Origin: Steinernema hermaphroditum
Lineage: Eukaryota; Nematoda; Chromadorea; Rhabditida; Steinernematidae
Assembly (NCBI GenBank): GCA_030435675.1
Contig: JAUCMV010000006.1
Span: forward strand, 310,001-374,000
Direction: 5' to 3'
Length of the DNA: 64,000 nucleotides
Shown: piece after piece, positions 12,501 to 23,533 of the stretch
How the letters are laid out: every line of letters begins with the position of its first letter
Position numbering within the stretch: the first letter of the stretch is position 1
The notes under the pieces: model-generated
Told to the model about the DNA's origin: nothing
Seen by the model: only the letters and a program-made list of their open reading frames with translations
The model's database searches: none
Translations under genes and position numbers: made by a program

Positions 12501-14454
12501 TTAACGTTTGGACTGAAATGCAAGAACGTCGACAACCCAACTCTCCATGTTTTGTTTTTCATAGATGATTAAGCACACGTGATGAAGGACCGTACTGGCA
12601 TGTCACTCATTCACTAATCAGCGAAGAAGAACGAAGCATAAAAGTGGCATATTGTACACTTATACGCGAAGACTGCTTGTTATGCCGCTCTTTCACCAGA
12701 GAAAAGGATGGATCACCATTTGCATCTAAAGATGTTTACGATTTTTAAAGCCGCAAGGGACAAACTTGAAATTGAGTTTCTGCAATCGCTTTTATGTGGA
12801 ATCTAGCAGCAGTAAAAAAATAGCGTTTTTACGTTTAACCATGGTTCCTAATGAAATCAAGTTCGCTCAATGAGACATTGTCCGTGATGCGATGAACTAA
12901 CCTGTTTTCAGCAAAAAAGCCCGTTTCTAAGTAAGTGCGTAGTTTTGACCCCATTCACCTTCATGTTAATTGCTAGCGATCGCAGGAAATTACGCTGTTA
13001 TCTTAATAAATCAGTCAGAAATCTTATCGCACCGTAAAACTGGTTCGTGAACTGCGGCTAATTGGAAACTATTGATTGCTGAAAGAGAGCACACTTTTGA
13101 TTCGCTCAAAACTTAAGAACTCTAGAGAGAGGCTATTGCATAGGATAGCGCAGCTCGACGGGCGGAGATAATATCTTGCGCTAGCCATTTCCACTATATT
13201 TTGAAATATAATGGCTCTTTAGAAAGGCCAATAGTCATCATGATACAGCAATATACAGCGATTTCTGTGAAGGTGAACATCTAACCACTCAACACCTGAT
13301 GCGCATGAACAACACTTAAAGCTACGATCGAAACAGCACAGATCAACAGAGCAGTGAAATATTTTACGGCAAATAAATGCTATTGACAAATCCTTGAGAG
13401 GTGCGTTAGTGTTTACCGCCATTCCTCTGTGTTAGATCTTTTGTAAAGGCAGTCAGTAATAAATACCGCTCGGATCAGTCACAACAGATCTAATCTGCTC
13501 TCATTGCACGGACTACAGAAATGTTTGTTGGTTGCGGGTGCCAAGTAGTATTCACATTGGTCAACTGTTCTCCATATGCCACTCGGCATTTAACACCCAT
13601 TAAAACCACTTAACTGAGACATTTGCCTAAGCGACAATTATTCTTGCTACTAATCTATCGGGAAACGGATGTCACGAAAGAGGCTGGTCAGGGAGCGATA
13701 GGAAAAAGTCAAAACAAGGCTTCCTGATGCAACGGCAATAAAATTTGCAAAGAACGTTCATCAAGTGGAAACACAGAAATTTGTATGAAAATAGTACAGA
13801 CATAGACGAAATTGAATCTGTTTGTTTATGACAGAAGGCAACAAAAGAGGATAAATATTTACAGATATGGGCAAACTTCGGGAGAGCATATACACCCTTT
13901 TGAGAGAAACACCTCAAGAACCAACCGTTAGATCATCCCTTGGAAAGAGAAGCAACTCTCTCTGTGGATCGTTCTCCAGTTGAGCACTTTTGTCCGTTAT
14001 GAACTTTTCATATTCAAGTGGAGGGGCGATGGGCGACTTCCTCGCCGGATTTACATTGCTTATCACATGCCTGACAGCTTCGCGAGTCTCTCTCGCTTGT
14101 CCAGGTCTCCCGACAGCCGCTGTGAATCTGAAAAAATCCGACTTTCCCTCGAAACCCTCCAAACTCCCAAACAGACTTTCTCTTTTGACTAACAGCTGAT
14201 ACTAGGGTCTGGCTGGAACGTACAGAAGCCGATTCTACTAAAGTGGAGGCTCCGCTGGAACCCGACAGTACCGACCGACGGTCGTCGGACGACGCAGCGG
14301 AGCGAAGCGTCGACGATCTCATACTTCGTAAATGATAACCAGCTGCTATTGCTGCTTCGGCGACATCGCCGTCCTCCCGCAACCGCAGATAACGCGTCCC
14401 GCCACCGCCGACGGTCATAAGCGATTGGGTCGTGTGGGAGGCGTGCACACGCAT
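577..14454 (-). CDS. ziz-1: Zizimin-type DOCK guanine nucleotide exchange factor, C-terminus off window
   Basis: DOCK9/10/11-type exchange factor for Cdc42/Rac GTPases. Exons run right to left. 14325-14454 is a candidate first exon. 13926-14188 holds the conserved N-terminal block with LLFPRDDL. 10388-10542, 10273-10339 and 10129-10224 follow, and the PH domain starts in the last of these (KEGYLMILP) and ends in 9817-10084. DHR1 lies about 7891-8948 ([18 protein letters not shown], then [13 protein letters not shown], then LLFSFTHIS). An alpha-helical middle region lies about 4.8-6.6 kb ([17 protein letters not shown]). DHR2 begins about 3925-4324 ([17 protein letters not shown]) and continues in exon 577-699 ([19 protein letters not shown]). 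Both ends of the 3225-bp intron 700-3924 are phase 0 and the joined protein aligns with DOCK9. About the last 400 residues are missing to the left. The PH domain separates it from the CED-5/DOCK180 type. The first exon is inferred; some middle exons were not delimited. Confidence 0.85.
927..936 (+). promoter_or_regulatory. TATA-like box of the nested secreted-protein gene
   Basis: The motif catataagcc lies about 45 nt upstream of the ATG at 978, a plausible core promoter spacing for a short 5' leader. It supports the idea that the nested gene has its own promoter inside the DOCK intron. No other promoter element was identified. Confidence 0.45.
978..1325 (+). CDS. Short secreted basic protein, possible peptide precursor, nested in a DOCK intron
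   Basis: Single-exon reading frame of 115 residues. Residues 1-19 form a clear signal peptide (hydrophobic stretch [13 protein letters not shown]). A His/Arg-rich stretch ([11 protein letters not shown]) follows, ending in a dibasic site that a proprotein convertase could cut. The rest is highly charged and probably helical ([30 protein letters not shown]). There are no cysteines after the signal peptide and no amidation motif (GKR/GRR), so an amidated neuropeptide is not supported. A TATA-like box lies about 45 nt upstream and an AATAAA lies at about 1429. The gene is antisense to its host intron. Family not recognised. A secreted signalling or structural peptide is inferred. Confidence 0.7.
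   Translation: MQTTLTLICILSLALALNARPHRHRHVHKRSHAVQPSLLPQPKEIDPSKMSYEEVQDLYNKLADYLRTATGLGHVSKKKAYSHLYEEERKRYQAQKKASDAFSIASSLAMQELEV
2425..2577 (-). pseudogene. Decayed duplicate of a DOCK exon segment inside the gene's own intron
   Basis: About 150 bp here closely matches 5384-5535, part of the DOCK exon that encodes the [14 protein letters not shown] to DEVRDLL region, in the same orientation. Shared runs include cctgagccttactagagctc and gacagggccggtgtat. By eye identity is roughly 80-85%. In the coding frame the copy carries a TAG where the functional exon has CAG (SPQLDDK), so it cannot be a working exon. It sits about 3 kb downstream of the source exon in transcription order. Confidence 0.8.
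2835..2990 (+). CDS. Short ORF with a mitochondrial-presequence-like composition
   Basis: A 51-codon frame in an island richer in GC than the AT-rich intron around it. The product begins [18 protein letters not shown] and is rich in Arg, Ser and Leu with only one acidic pair, the composition of a mitochondrial targeting peptide. It could be a first exon, a pseudogene fragment or chance. No downstream exon was found. Low confidence. Confidence 0.2.
   Translation: MFSRGLMKSACTGQTLLRHNFRTTASSIALPPERRTSGLPKRRRDFSYVLR
10543..13925 (-). other. 3.4-kb intron of the DOCK gene, no gene seen
   Basis: Bounded by the donor after LLFPRDDLT and the acceptor before [10 protein letters not shown], both phase 0. 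Only short frames occur on either strand and none shows a recognisable domain. A small run of repeated tggcaaaccatt-like units lies near 11680-11712. Confidence 0.7.
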
Positions 14455-14528
14455 GCGCGTCGCGGTGAGACCTCGATAGAAATATGTCTATTGCGGTAGT
14501 TTTGTGAGCAACATAAAAGTGAGAGACA
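14455..14528 (-). promoter_or_regulatory. Short intercistronic gap, possible SL2-type trans-splice region
   Basis: Only 74 bp separate the tbc-13 stop from the candidate DOCK start codon. This is typical of spacing inside nematode operons, where the downstream message receives a spliced leader. No canonical AATAAA is visible. Possible acceptors on the minus strand are weak (acatatttctatcgag). The operon call is inference. Confidence 0.35.
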
Positions 14529-17090
14529 TTATGACTTCTTGAAGCTGAACGACCGGAGTTTGCTGGATATCAATGTGGTGACACCGTTCTTCACTTCTTG
14601 GAACTGTTCTCGCGCCGAAAGTTTGGGGCTTTGCTGTCGGGTTACGGTAAACGTCCCGTCGCGTATGTTGTACGCGAGCTGGACGAGTTTGAGGACGTCG
14701 ATTTCGGGATAGTTCTAAAGGAAGATGATAACAACATCCATGTCAATTAAAAAAGGGTTATGGTAGAGTTTTTAAAGGGCAGATAAGATTGTACTTTTAT
14801 AGCCTTGTTAGCGAGCCGTCCAACACGGCGCTGAATAGCATTTAGGTGAGACTGTGGCTACTCTGCTCGCAAGATGTTACTATAGAAAGTGGGAGAAGTC
14901 CTTTCATTAGCACATCGCTTTCCGCTCATCTCCGCTGTTGGAATGCTACGAGATATTTTCATTAAAAGATGTCCTATCATCATGAGGAATATGTTGTTAA
15001 TCAGGGAATTAATAGTTACCCGGCGATAATATAAATTAATCCATTACCTGCAATGTCCTGAGTACAGTTCCAAAGTCGGCCTCCTTCATATTGTTCCGTT
15101 CGAAGATCATCATAGCTAGCATGACATCATCCAGGAGAGAAAACCTCTTTGGGTCTGCGAACAGAGCATCCCATATTGTGATTACGTCTGGAAGCATCAG
15201 ACTGGTCTGCGATATGACACCAAACAACCCAACCTGGTAGTGGAAATTCTTGGGACAACATGAGCGACACCCAGCGGAATACGTAGAACTGGGGCTTGAT
15301 GGCAAGGTTCCCAACGATGTGTGCGTAGAGTTCAGGATCGACTTCTGCGAGGCGATTGTGGAAGCGCGTCATCGCCGCGTCTAAAAAACAAAATTGTGAT
15401 TGGTGGCAAGCATAATGCTTTTACAGCTGAGATGCCTGCTAAACAATGCACCCTAACGATGCAGCTACTAATATAAAATTTCTGGTGGGGATGGACTAAA
15501 ACATGAATATGAAGGTACATTGGGTTAGTTAAACAGTACACGTATCGAATGCCTCGAAAATAAGGTGCTTACCTATGCCGAAGTGCGAATCATCAAGCGA
15601 TTTGATAAAGTTATCCTTAATCTCAGACATTAGTAGCTGGAAACAGTAGTAAGTATCGGCTTCAGCATGCGCCGCCCATTCGCTATCTTGATCACTGGCG
15701 AAAACATAGTATATTGGTCCGATTACTTCGTTCATTCCCTAAATTCATGTATTGAAACCTTCAAACGATGGGATACGGTCGGCACCTGTATGTACTTTAT
15801 CCCTTTGTTCAACTTCGAGAATATGAATAATATCCTTTCAACCACCTGCCAATGAGTTTCGGTACAGCCATCTGTATTCTCTTGATGTGGCTTTGCACTT
15901 CTCCGTCGCTCTCGTTCAATAAACTGAAATTTGCCAGTAGGCAAAAGGTTCCTGGAGCATATTGGATTACACTGGTGGATTTGTTGTGGTCGACGACATC
16001 GGCTTTCAATCCCTCCTGCGTGATTCGTTGAGAGAGCTTCACTTTCACTGCTTCTTTGTGCGGGTAGACGGTTGGCCGTTGGAAGAAGTCTATTTCAGGA
16101 TACAGTCTCCGGACATCTTTATCGATTTGGAGAAGAACTTCATTGTCGCGGAAGTAGCTGTTCCATTCGCTGCCTGGGCTCTGGCTCAGCGGCTAAAAAT
16201 GGAAGTTTTGGTCACAGGTGTCTGTAAATGTTTTTCAGAAACTGATAGTGAGAAGTGGGACAAAATAAAATTCAAGGCTAAAACACGTTAATGTCAGCAT
16301 TCTTCATCGAGTATCTCTCTATCTAAAGATGCGAATAGTATGTTGCCCTGAAAAGTGAAGGCGTAATTGATTCATTCATTTGGTCATGCCTGTTATGTGC
16401 GATGAGTCTACGTGGGCTAGTAGTAGTTCGGCTTTCGCCTCATCTATAAAATGGTTCCATGTTTCTGGTTTCTTATTTATATTCCCAATTGAGCCCTCGA
16501 AATACGAAAAATGATCAAAATTATGCATGTTCTTAATTGTGGAAGCAAAGCAATGGCAGAAGAAGTGCATTAGAAGTGCGTTCTGTAAATTTCCGCGGGT
16601 GACGGTGGTAAACTTCGGATGTGGGTTTGGGTGAAAAACTGTTTCAAAATGTAGCACAGTCATGAATAATTCATTTACGAATAACTCATCGCAGCCTCTC
16701 CAAGAATCCAATAAATTTCTAAAATATTACTTACATGATCGTCAACCTCCTGTTGCTTCTCCACAATCGGCTTTATAATCAAATCCTCTATCAACGAGTC
16801 GTACGTGCAGCGCAACCCTTTTAAATGGAGTTTCCACGTCTCGCGCTCTCTTGGCAAATAGTTCAGCAGAATTCGCCATGCCAGTGGTCTCAAATCTTCC
16901 GGAATCCCATAGCTACATGACGCACGAAGCTCGTCGTAGTCGATGGGCTCCGTGCCAACGTGAAGAATTTCCTCAACTTGGCGAAGACTATACACATCGA
17001 TTACATAAGAAAAACAGCGGCTACTGCGTCGACCCACCGATTTTCATATTTCTTGCCGCCGTTTCGTTTAAACGCTGCCTCGTTCGTCAT
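14529..17090 (-). CDS. tbc-13: TBC-domain Rab GTPase-activating protein, TBC1D13 orthologue
   Basis: Rab-GAP that speeds GTP hydrolysis on Rab GTPases in membrane traffic. Eight exons: 17038-17090, 16735-16987, 15971-16192, 15786-15923, 15573-15738, 15234-15380, 15048-15187, 14529-14714. They sum to 1305 nt (434 residues), in frame throughout, close to the roughly 400 residues of vertebrate TBC1D13. Diagnostic stretches in order: GIPEDLRPLAWRILLNYLP, EWNSYFRDNEVLLQIDKDVR, THWQVVERILFIFSKLN, GMNEVIGPIYYVFASD, EADTYYCFQLLMSEIKDNF, KPQFYVFRW, DVITIWDALFADPKRF. Both dual-finger catalytic residues are visible: Arg in IDKDVRR and Gln in YIQGMNE. The start ATG at 17088-17090 gives a short leader before the TBC domain. 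The stop lies 74 bp before the candidate start of the DOCK gene on the same strand, so co-transcription is likely. Confidence 0.92.
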
Positions 17091-18177
17091 GCTGCCAGCT
17101 CAATCGATCGTTTGAACACCTGCGGAATTCCCGGGGCGCACACTCTGTCGACAATCGGTCGTCGAACGTCGCTAATGAATAAACATAAACAATAGGTCTG
17201 CGCGACAGTACGCCCACCACGCGCCGTTACAGGACGACCGCATCGAAAGGCGAGCACGTGTGGGAGAGCAGTTAGACGAACTTTGGTGATGTTTGGTGGG
17301 TTAGATTGGGCGACGCTAGATAAATTAGTCACGTGGGAGGTACACTGAATTACAGCAAGCAGTGATGAAATCAAATGGAACCTTATGCTGGGAATATGGT
17401 TTAGCTTATTCTGCTGAAAATCGAAGCGCAGAAGTAGGACAGAAGCAGATTCCATTAGCTGTTCGAAGTGCTAGATTTGACAAGGATAAGATGTTGCGCA
17501 AAATGGTAAAGATGTATCCAGCGGAACTTTGGATAATTAAAATGATATTCAGCTGTAATAACTGAGTGGAAAAAGGTCATTGAGCAAAAATATTCGTAAC
17601 AAGTACGCCGATAGCAACCGAATTTCAACAGCTCAAACGGATGATCAGTCGTGTTATTAGTGACATCGCTTAGCTTCGCACGAGCGCTATTGTTGCTACA
17701 ATTTGTAAACCAAATGACGCATTATCCAAAGAATAGCAAGGCACATCACAGCCTTTAACGTATTGGAACAGTGGAGCAACAGCGGTAACAAAAAAAGGAC
17801 AGGTCGTTTCAATGAAAAGGAAGGACATACAAGAAAGTAATCGACAAATCCCTTGCGGCAGATGTTTCCTAGGTCTGCTAAAAGTTAGCGAATAAGTGAA
17901 ACGTGTGAAATGTGAAATTTTCGTAGCAAACGTAAAACAAAATCATTAATGTCTATGTTAGATCTTTACTTCTCAAATATGGAAGCATTGATTAATTTCT
18001 CTATACGAATTAATCAAATGCAATCAAATATAACAAGAGTGATCGTGCCTTAAACCTCATAAGGCACCGACATAGTGCAACAAAGTTAATTGGTTTAGCC
18101 GTGGTCTCAGTATCACGAAAAAAAGTTCAGTTCCCCTTCCAGTCGTGGCAACCTCGTATGCTATTAATCGTTGTTCT
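17091..18177. other. Intergenic region between tbc-13 and the first GPCR gene
   Basis: No coding frame with a recognisable product. Two CACGTG E-box motifs lie near 17255 and 17330, within 250 bp of the tbc-13 start. They are candidate bHLH sites only. Confidence 0.4.
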
Positions 18178-19621
18178 ATGGAATTCTTGACGCTTGCCAT
18201 CGTTTTGATAACTATCCTCAGTGTTGGGGTGTTTGGAAATGTTAGCATTGTCATCGCCACCTACCGGAAGAAGCATCTGAAAACGAAAATCCACTTAATG
18301 GTCTGTATAATGTCTATGATGGATCTGGTAAGATTCGGTCTGCAATGCGGCATGTATCAGATATTCTAACTCGTTGTAGATCTCGATCGGCTTTGAATTC
18401 AGCTCTGCAATACGCATGCTTCTCGGAGTTGAGGCCATGTCCCGCCAAAAATGTTTTCGCTTTCTTTGGATCTATATGGTGGTCCACAATGCTGAAATGG
18501 TCATCGCACTGGCTGTAGCGCTTGACCGAGTTGTAGCCGTTCACTTCCCTGTTAGGTAACACAGATGTTAATGATGTCCTTATTTTGAGGCCTGCAGTGC
18601 AGTCCGCTTTTTTGGGTTCCGTGAGGTGTACAGCTTAGATTTACTAAAATTCTGATTCGAACGATAGAAGACGATTCCTTCTTATTCACTTCTTTACAAG
18701 TCCGCTCATTGCTTGTAATTTCGTAAATATCCGGATTTTTCATAGTGCACATTGATTTACGTGCCTGTTTCATAGTATTTGACATAGACAAACACATAAA
18801 TCAATCTCGGTTATTATGAAATTCTGCGAATGGAATTATGGTAACGCTTCTAGTAATGAAGTTTATTAACTTTCTCCATTCTGAAAATCGAGTCTGTGAT
18901 TTATAGACCGTCTGGTTCATGCGTCCAAAACTTCCTCTTTCCAGATATAGCCAAACCTCCGCTCGTGCAACCCTTCCAATTGTTCTTTTAATTGCATTCA
19001 TTGTGGGTGCTGCCCCTGTAGCCGCTGCATTGTTCGCAATCGACGATGAAATCATCCCAGCATGCAATCCTCCTCTGGCATTTCCCCGCCAGCTCTACTT
19101 CTACTGGAATGGACTTATCGTGCTCCTTTCGCTTTCTATTCTGGTCACCTACGCGGCCGTATTTGTGCAGATGCATAGGCTAGGTAGACAGTTGTCCTGT
19201 TATTTACAATTGTGTGAAACGCTTAGAAAAAATGAGAAAGAACATACGACAACTACGCATAACGAAAGCTCTTGCATCAACAATCGTCGCTTATGCGTTC
19301 ACAAAATTCACTGCCGTCACTGCAACCTTCTTCCTACCGCTTCTTATACATGACATAAATGTGACAGTAAGAGATAAGGTCTCTTCTCAATTGACAGATG
19401 TCTTTCAGGATACACTTGCTACATACGTAGTTATTTTAGTCTCCATTGAGTACGGTATCAATTACTGGCTTCTCCTTATGAGAAAAGACGATACTTATCG
19501 AAGAGCATTTCTGGAGCAAGTAGGGCTGAGCAAAGTTGCGCCGAAAGAAGCTTGGACAAGTGAAGGCCAATTGACAAGGATTGTTCCACGAGAAGGAAGG
19601 AGAACGTCAGTACGGTTCTGA
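18178..19621 (+). CDS. srsx-like serpentine chemoreceptor (seven-transmembrane GPCR)
   Basis: Five exons: 18178-18327, 18380-18555, 18945-19183, 19227-19366, 19409-19621. They total 918 nt (305 residues) and are in frame. Signature features in order: TM1 with GVFGNVSIVIATYRKK; an intracellular loop with KTKIHLM; the segment MSRQKCFRFLWIYMVVHNAE; a DRY-equivalent DRVVAVHFPVR; a lumenal loop with paired cysteine-bearing DDEIIPACNPP; TM5 FYWNGLIVLLSLSILVTYAAV; and a terminal YGINYWLLLMRK in place of NPxxY. The pattern matches the nematode srsx family of candidate odorant or peptide receptors in sensory neurons. The ATG at 18178 was chosen because it precedes TM1 directly. The last intron is only 42 bp and in frame, so it could be read through. 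It converges on a closely related gene on the opposite strand. Confidence 0.82.
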
Positions 19622-19938
19622 TGCAAGAATTTCGCATAACTTGCCGTAGCTTATATAAAACTCGTCAATTTGTGTACCATCTATTTAGCATATTCTTAAA
19701 AAACCTTCTGATATACATTGAAGCATACCATTCTTCATTTGTGACCATCGCATAAGACATCTATGTCCCTTGATCCTGTTCATTCTTAACAAATGTGTGT
19801 AGACTAGTGAGGTAAAAATTTTTTATTTAATTCAAATAATCCACCAAGGGACAGCTGCGTAAAGTAAATAAATTTACCGCCGCTACCTAATTCGTTCACA
19901 TGCTCTTCTTTGCTGCCCTCTGGGCGTATTCTAGGCAT
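19622..19938. other. Short region between the 3' ends of the two convergent GPCR genes
   Basis: AT-rich, with no coding signal. It must hold the 3' UTRs and polyadenylation sites of both genes. Confidence 0.5.
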
Positions 19939-21373
19939 CTATCCTTCACTGGACCACGCCTCCTTTAATACAATTTTTCGCCATCTTAACTGTTCCAAGA
20001 AAGCCTTCCTGTATGTGTCTTCCCTTCTAAACATAAGAAGCCAGTAGTTGATACCGTACTCCACCGATACCAGCAGTACGGTGAACGTGGCCAACGTATC
20101 CTGGAAAGTATACTACCCTGCGTTAAAAAGCTGTAAAATTAGCTAACCCTTAGGTAATCACAGAACAGAAATGGTAGGATTAACGTAATAATAATCGCGG
20201 TGAACTTTGTCGACGCGAAAACCACTATCGTCGAGGTAAGAGTTTTGCTGATGCGCAGTTGGCGAAGGTTCGTTTGAGCCTTTTCTGAAAGTCGCTGATA
20301 GGGAAGGAAACAGAAGCTGCCTCCCAACCCAAACGATGCATTTGGACGAGAACAATGCCATACGTCACGAGGATTGAAACAGCGACAACGATGACTAGGC
20401 CATTCCAGTAGAAGAACACTTCCCACGGAATTACGATCGGTGGATTACATACGGGAAGGATTTCATCGTCGAGATAGAAAACAGAAGCAATAACTGGTGC
20501 CGCGCCGATAGCAACTGCAACCAGAAGGATAGCGGGTAGAGTTGTTTGAGATGACGCTTTTTCATAACTGAAACAGTCGCTATTCATGTGATGCATCTAC
20601 AGAATTGATAAACCATGTATCGGTATTTTTTCACCCTTTAACCTAGTTCGTGTTTCATAGCGACGCTGATGTCAGAGAGTCACAGTGTCCACTTCCATCA
20701 ATTCAATTCCACTTTTAAGCACGTATTATTCGATTCGACAACCCTATGGGCAAGTAAAGTACTGGCTTACGCGATCAGCGAATGTGGTAACGATAAAGCA
20801 CACTCTGCTCAATTTTAATTACGAGTTGGAAAGCCTGGTAACGGGTAAAATGGCTGTAGCGCTACTTAGAGAAGGCCTTAAACAGGATTTTAAAAATTCC
20901 CGCAATATTGCAAATGATATTTAGATTCGAAACCTTCGAAAACTGAATCTTCGACTCGATTCGATATTCGAAGATATAGTCATTGGTTCCCATGGTCCAG
21001 CACTCACCTCAAAGGAAAAGACACAGCGATGAGCCGATCTACGGCCACAGCTAGAGCTACGACCATTTCCGCGGTGAAAACGACGAGGTACACCCATATA
21101 AAGCGAAAACATGCAGTACGCGACATCTGCTCCATGTGGAGGAACATCCGAATCGCTGAGCTGCACTCGTATCCGATAGATATCTACGTCATATAGGGAG
21201 ATGAAAGAGTCAGCTCAAACTGAGCTTACCAAGTTCATTACCGCCATGACAGAGATCATCATGTGGATCTTCGTCTTCAGCTGCTTCTTACGAATAGTCG
21301 CCACAATAATGTTAACATTCCCAAAGATGCCGATCATTTCTATCACCACCATGGCTACCGGGAGAGGACGCAT
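19939..21373 (-). CDS. srsx-like serpentine chemoreceptor, inverted paralogue of the neighbouring gene
   Basis: Five exons: 21230-21373, 21008-21183, 20329-20567, 20148-20284, 19939-20100. They total 858 nt (285 residues) and are in frame. Exons 2 and 3 have exactly the same lengths (176 and 239 nt) as in the plus-strand neighbour, and all four intron phases match. Landmarks are IGIFGNVNIIVATIRKK, MSRTACFRFIWVYLVVFTAE, DRLIAVSFPLR, DDEILPVCNPP, FYWNGLVIVVAVSILVTYG, and YGINYWLLMFRREDTYRKAFLEQ (joined at the last intron). A tail-to-tail inverted duplication is the simplest origin. The start at 21373 (MRPLPVAM) is inferred from the position of TM1. Ligand unknown. Confidence 0.82.
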
Positions 21374-22501
21374 CGTTTTACATGAATGACTGCTGCCCCC
21401 TCATAAACACCACTAAAAGGCGTCGTATAATCTAATTTTCATGCACTTTGTAAGTCCTTTAATTACTGATGGCGACTACGCGTAGCTTGTTTAAGGACAA
21501 TACGCTGAACATATTACTAAATTACTATGAATCTAGTTCCTCAAGCACTTGTAGATGAAAATATCTGTCGAAATAAATTTTTCTGAGTTCCGAGTCCGGA
21601 GTACAGAATTAAACAGTTGGTGACATTTTTGGCTCTATTAGCGAACAGTGGCCAAAAGTCGGAACAGTGGCCAAAAGTATTTTTGAATGGCCAAAAGTCG
21701 GAATAGTGGCCAAAAGTATTTTTGAGTGGCCAAAAGTCGAAACAGTGGCCAAAAGTATTTCTCGATGGCCAAAAGTCGGAATAGTTACTAAAAGGATTTT
21801 ATCAATAACATGCTAAGGGAGTCGTAGATGGATTCCAGGTGGGATATTGTTGTCTTTGTGTCCATACATAGTGGAGGCTATTTAGTGGCGGTGCAATGGC
21901 TGCAACGTTAAGAAGTCCATAACCCGACAGTCGGTGCGCCGAGACTCGTTCTTCTTCGACTCCAAACTGGGTGTGGACGAAATCCTTAAGATGGCCCACT
22001 TTTGGGCCACAAACCCTACCACGCGCCTTGAAAACGTTCACCACGAACATGGCTGGGCGCTTTCAACACTGGTTGAATTTTATAATAAGTTCAGGTGGGT
22101 TTGCCGTGATTGGGCAATGCGCCAGTCGTACGATCACCAACTAGGGGGAGGGAGTTGTCGTCGAAATCGACGAATCGTACTTCTATAAGCCTAAGCACCA
22201 TAGAGGCCGGAAACTTGGAAAAGAGTCGGGCTGGGTGTTCGGTTTGTCAGACCGAAGCACTGGCGAGGTTCGCCTTTTTGAGGTGCGCGATAGAACAGCG
22301 GGCACGCTTCTGCCAATAATTCGAGATAACTGTGCGCGTGGAACCATCGTCACATCGGACGGTTGGGCTGCCTATGGAAAAATAGAGGAGCTGGAGATGG
22401 AATACGAACGCCGATGGGTTAACCATCGGATAAATTTTGTAAACCCAAAGGATAGGACAGTCCACACACAAGGGATAGAAGCCACTTGGGGTCGAAGCAG
22501 G

Positions 22502-22677
22502 ACAACTCGCCGCCGCCAACTCGCCGCCACCAACTCGCCGCCGCCGACTCGCCGCCAGGACAACTCGCCGCCGGCCAACTCGCCGCCAGCCAAGTCGCCG
22601 CCGCCAACTCGCCGCCGCCAACTCGCCGCCAGCCAACTCGCCGCCGCTAACTCGCCGCCGGCCAACTCGCCGCCAGC
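22502..22677. repeat. Left-arm tandem array of a 12-15 bp GC-rich unit
   Basis: About a dozen copies of (g)ccaactcgccgcc with small variations. The right arm carries the complement, so a transcript through the element could fold into a long hairpin. The array yields long but meaningless Ser/Pro- or Gly/Arg-rich frames. Confidence 0.85.
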
Positions 22678-23344
22678 GGAAATATACTAGAATTGCGCCG
22701 GCTATCACTTAGAGCACATCCAAATTCCTGCGCTTGATTCTAGTTTAATCTACGCGCACTTTGAAGGCAAATTTGCAGATAACTAGTGAATATCCACAAG
22801 AGTCAAGAACATAATGGACCACATCTAACCAGAGCTTCCAGGACTACAGAGCTCGCTTAAAACAAATAGACATGAGTCTAAGCCAAGCCTGGATATTAGC
22901 CTTAACTACGAACTCGGTATAGCGGCCGAAACCTGGAAAGAGAACAACTCATCCGAGTCCTTACCCAATATTGACCAAGGTCTGACGATATTTAGGGTAC
23001 GGACGGACGAAGCGAGCCCCATATTCATTTCGCGAGTGGCCTAACATCCAGGCTTGGTTTAGGCTCAGGCTTAGGATTATGCCTATTGATTTTAAGCGAG
23101 CCCTGTTGTCATGCTGGCTTCGGCAAACCCCGGCTTCGCTTAGGCTCCGGCTTAGGCTGAACCCTGTTGATTTTAAGCGATCCTGAACGTATCAGTTGAT
23201 CATAGAGCAACCGATCATATGGAAAGTTGGCTGCTGTGGATAATCACTAACTCTCTGCAAATCTGCTTTGAAAGTACGCGTGACTTAGGCTAGAATCGAG
23301 CACTGGAATTTTTATGTGCTCTAAGTGGTAGCCGGCGCAATTCT

Positions 23345-23533
23345 AGTATATTTCCGCTGGCGGCGAGTTGGCCGGCAGCGAGTTAGCGGCGGCGAGTTGG
23401 CTGGCGGCAAGTTCGTGGCGGCGAGTTGGCGGCGGCGACTTGGCTGGCGGCGAGTTGACCGGCGGCGAGTTGTCCTGGCGGCGAGTTGGCGGCGGCGAGT
23501 CGGCCGGCGGCGAGTTGGCGGCGGCGAGTTGTC
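23345..23533. repeat. Right-arm tandem array, inverted copy of the left arm
   Basis: Copies of ggcggcgagttgg units in inverse orientation to the array at 22502-22677. Together the two form the terminal inverted repeats of the nested element. Confidence 0.85.

Noticed and set aside
14014..14454. A single 146-residue exon for the DOCK N-terminus
   Set aside because: The conserved N-terminal DOCK block is in a different frame, so an intron (14189-14324) must separate the two. The distal part of this frame is out of phase.
16376..16711. Minus-strand frame with HPNPHPKF as a tbc-13 exon
   Set aside because: The junction from exon 16735 to exon 16192 is phase 0 and gives DHPLSQSPGSEWNSYF, as expected. 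This frame is intronic.
21934..22690. Bacterial contamination, because the transposase looks like ISXO2/IS1595
   Set aside because: The element has Merlin-type ends and an exact 8-bp duplication in nematode DNA, and is flanked by spliced nematode genes on the same sequence.
22247..22708. Long frames on both strands in the GC-rich repeats (Arg/Gly/Glu or Ser/Pro-rich)
   Set aside because: They are by-products of a 12-15 bp tandem repeat lacking stops in several frames.
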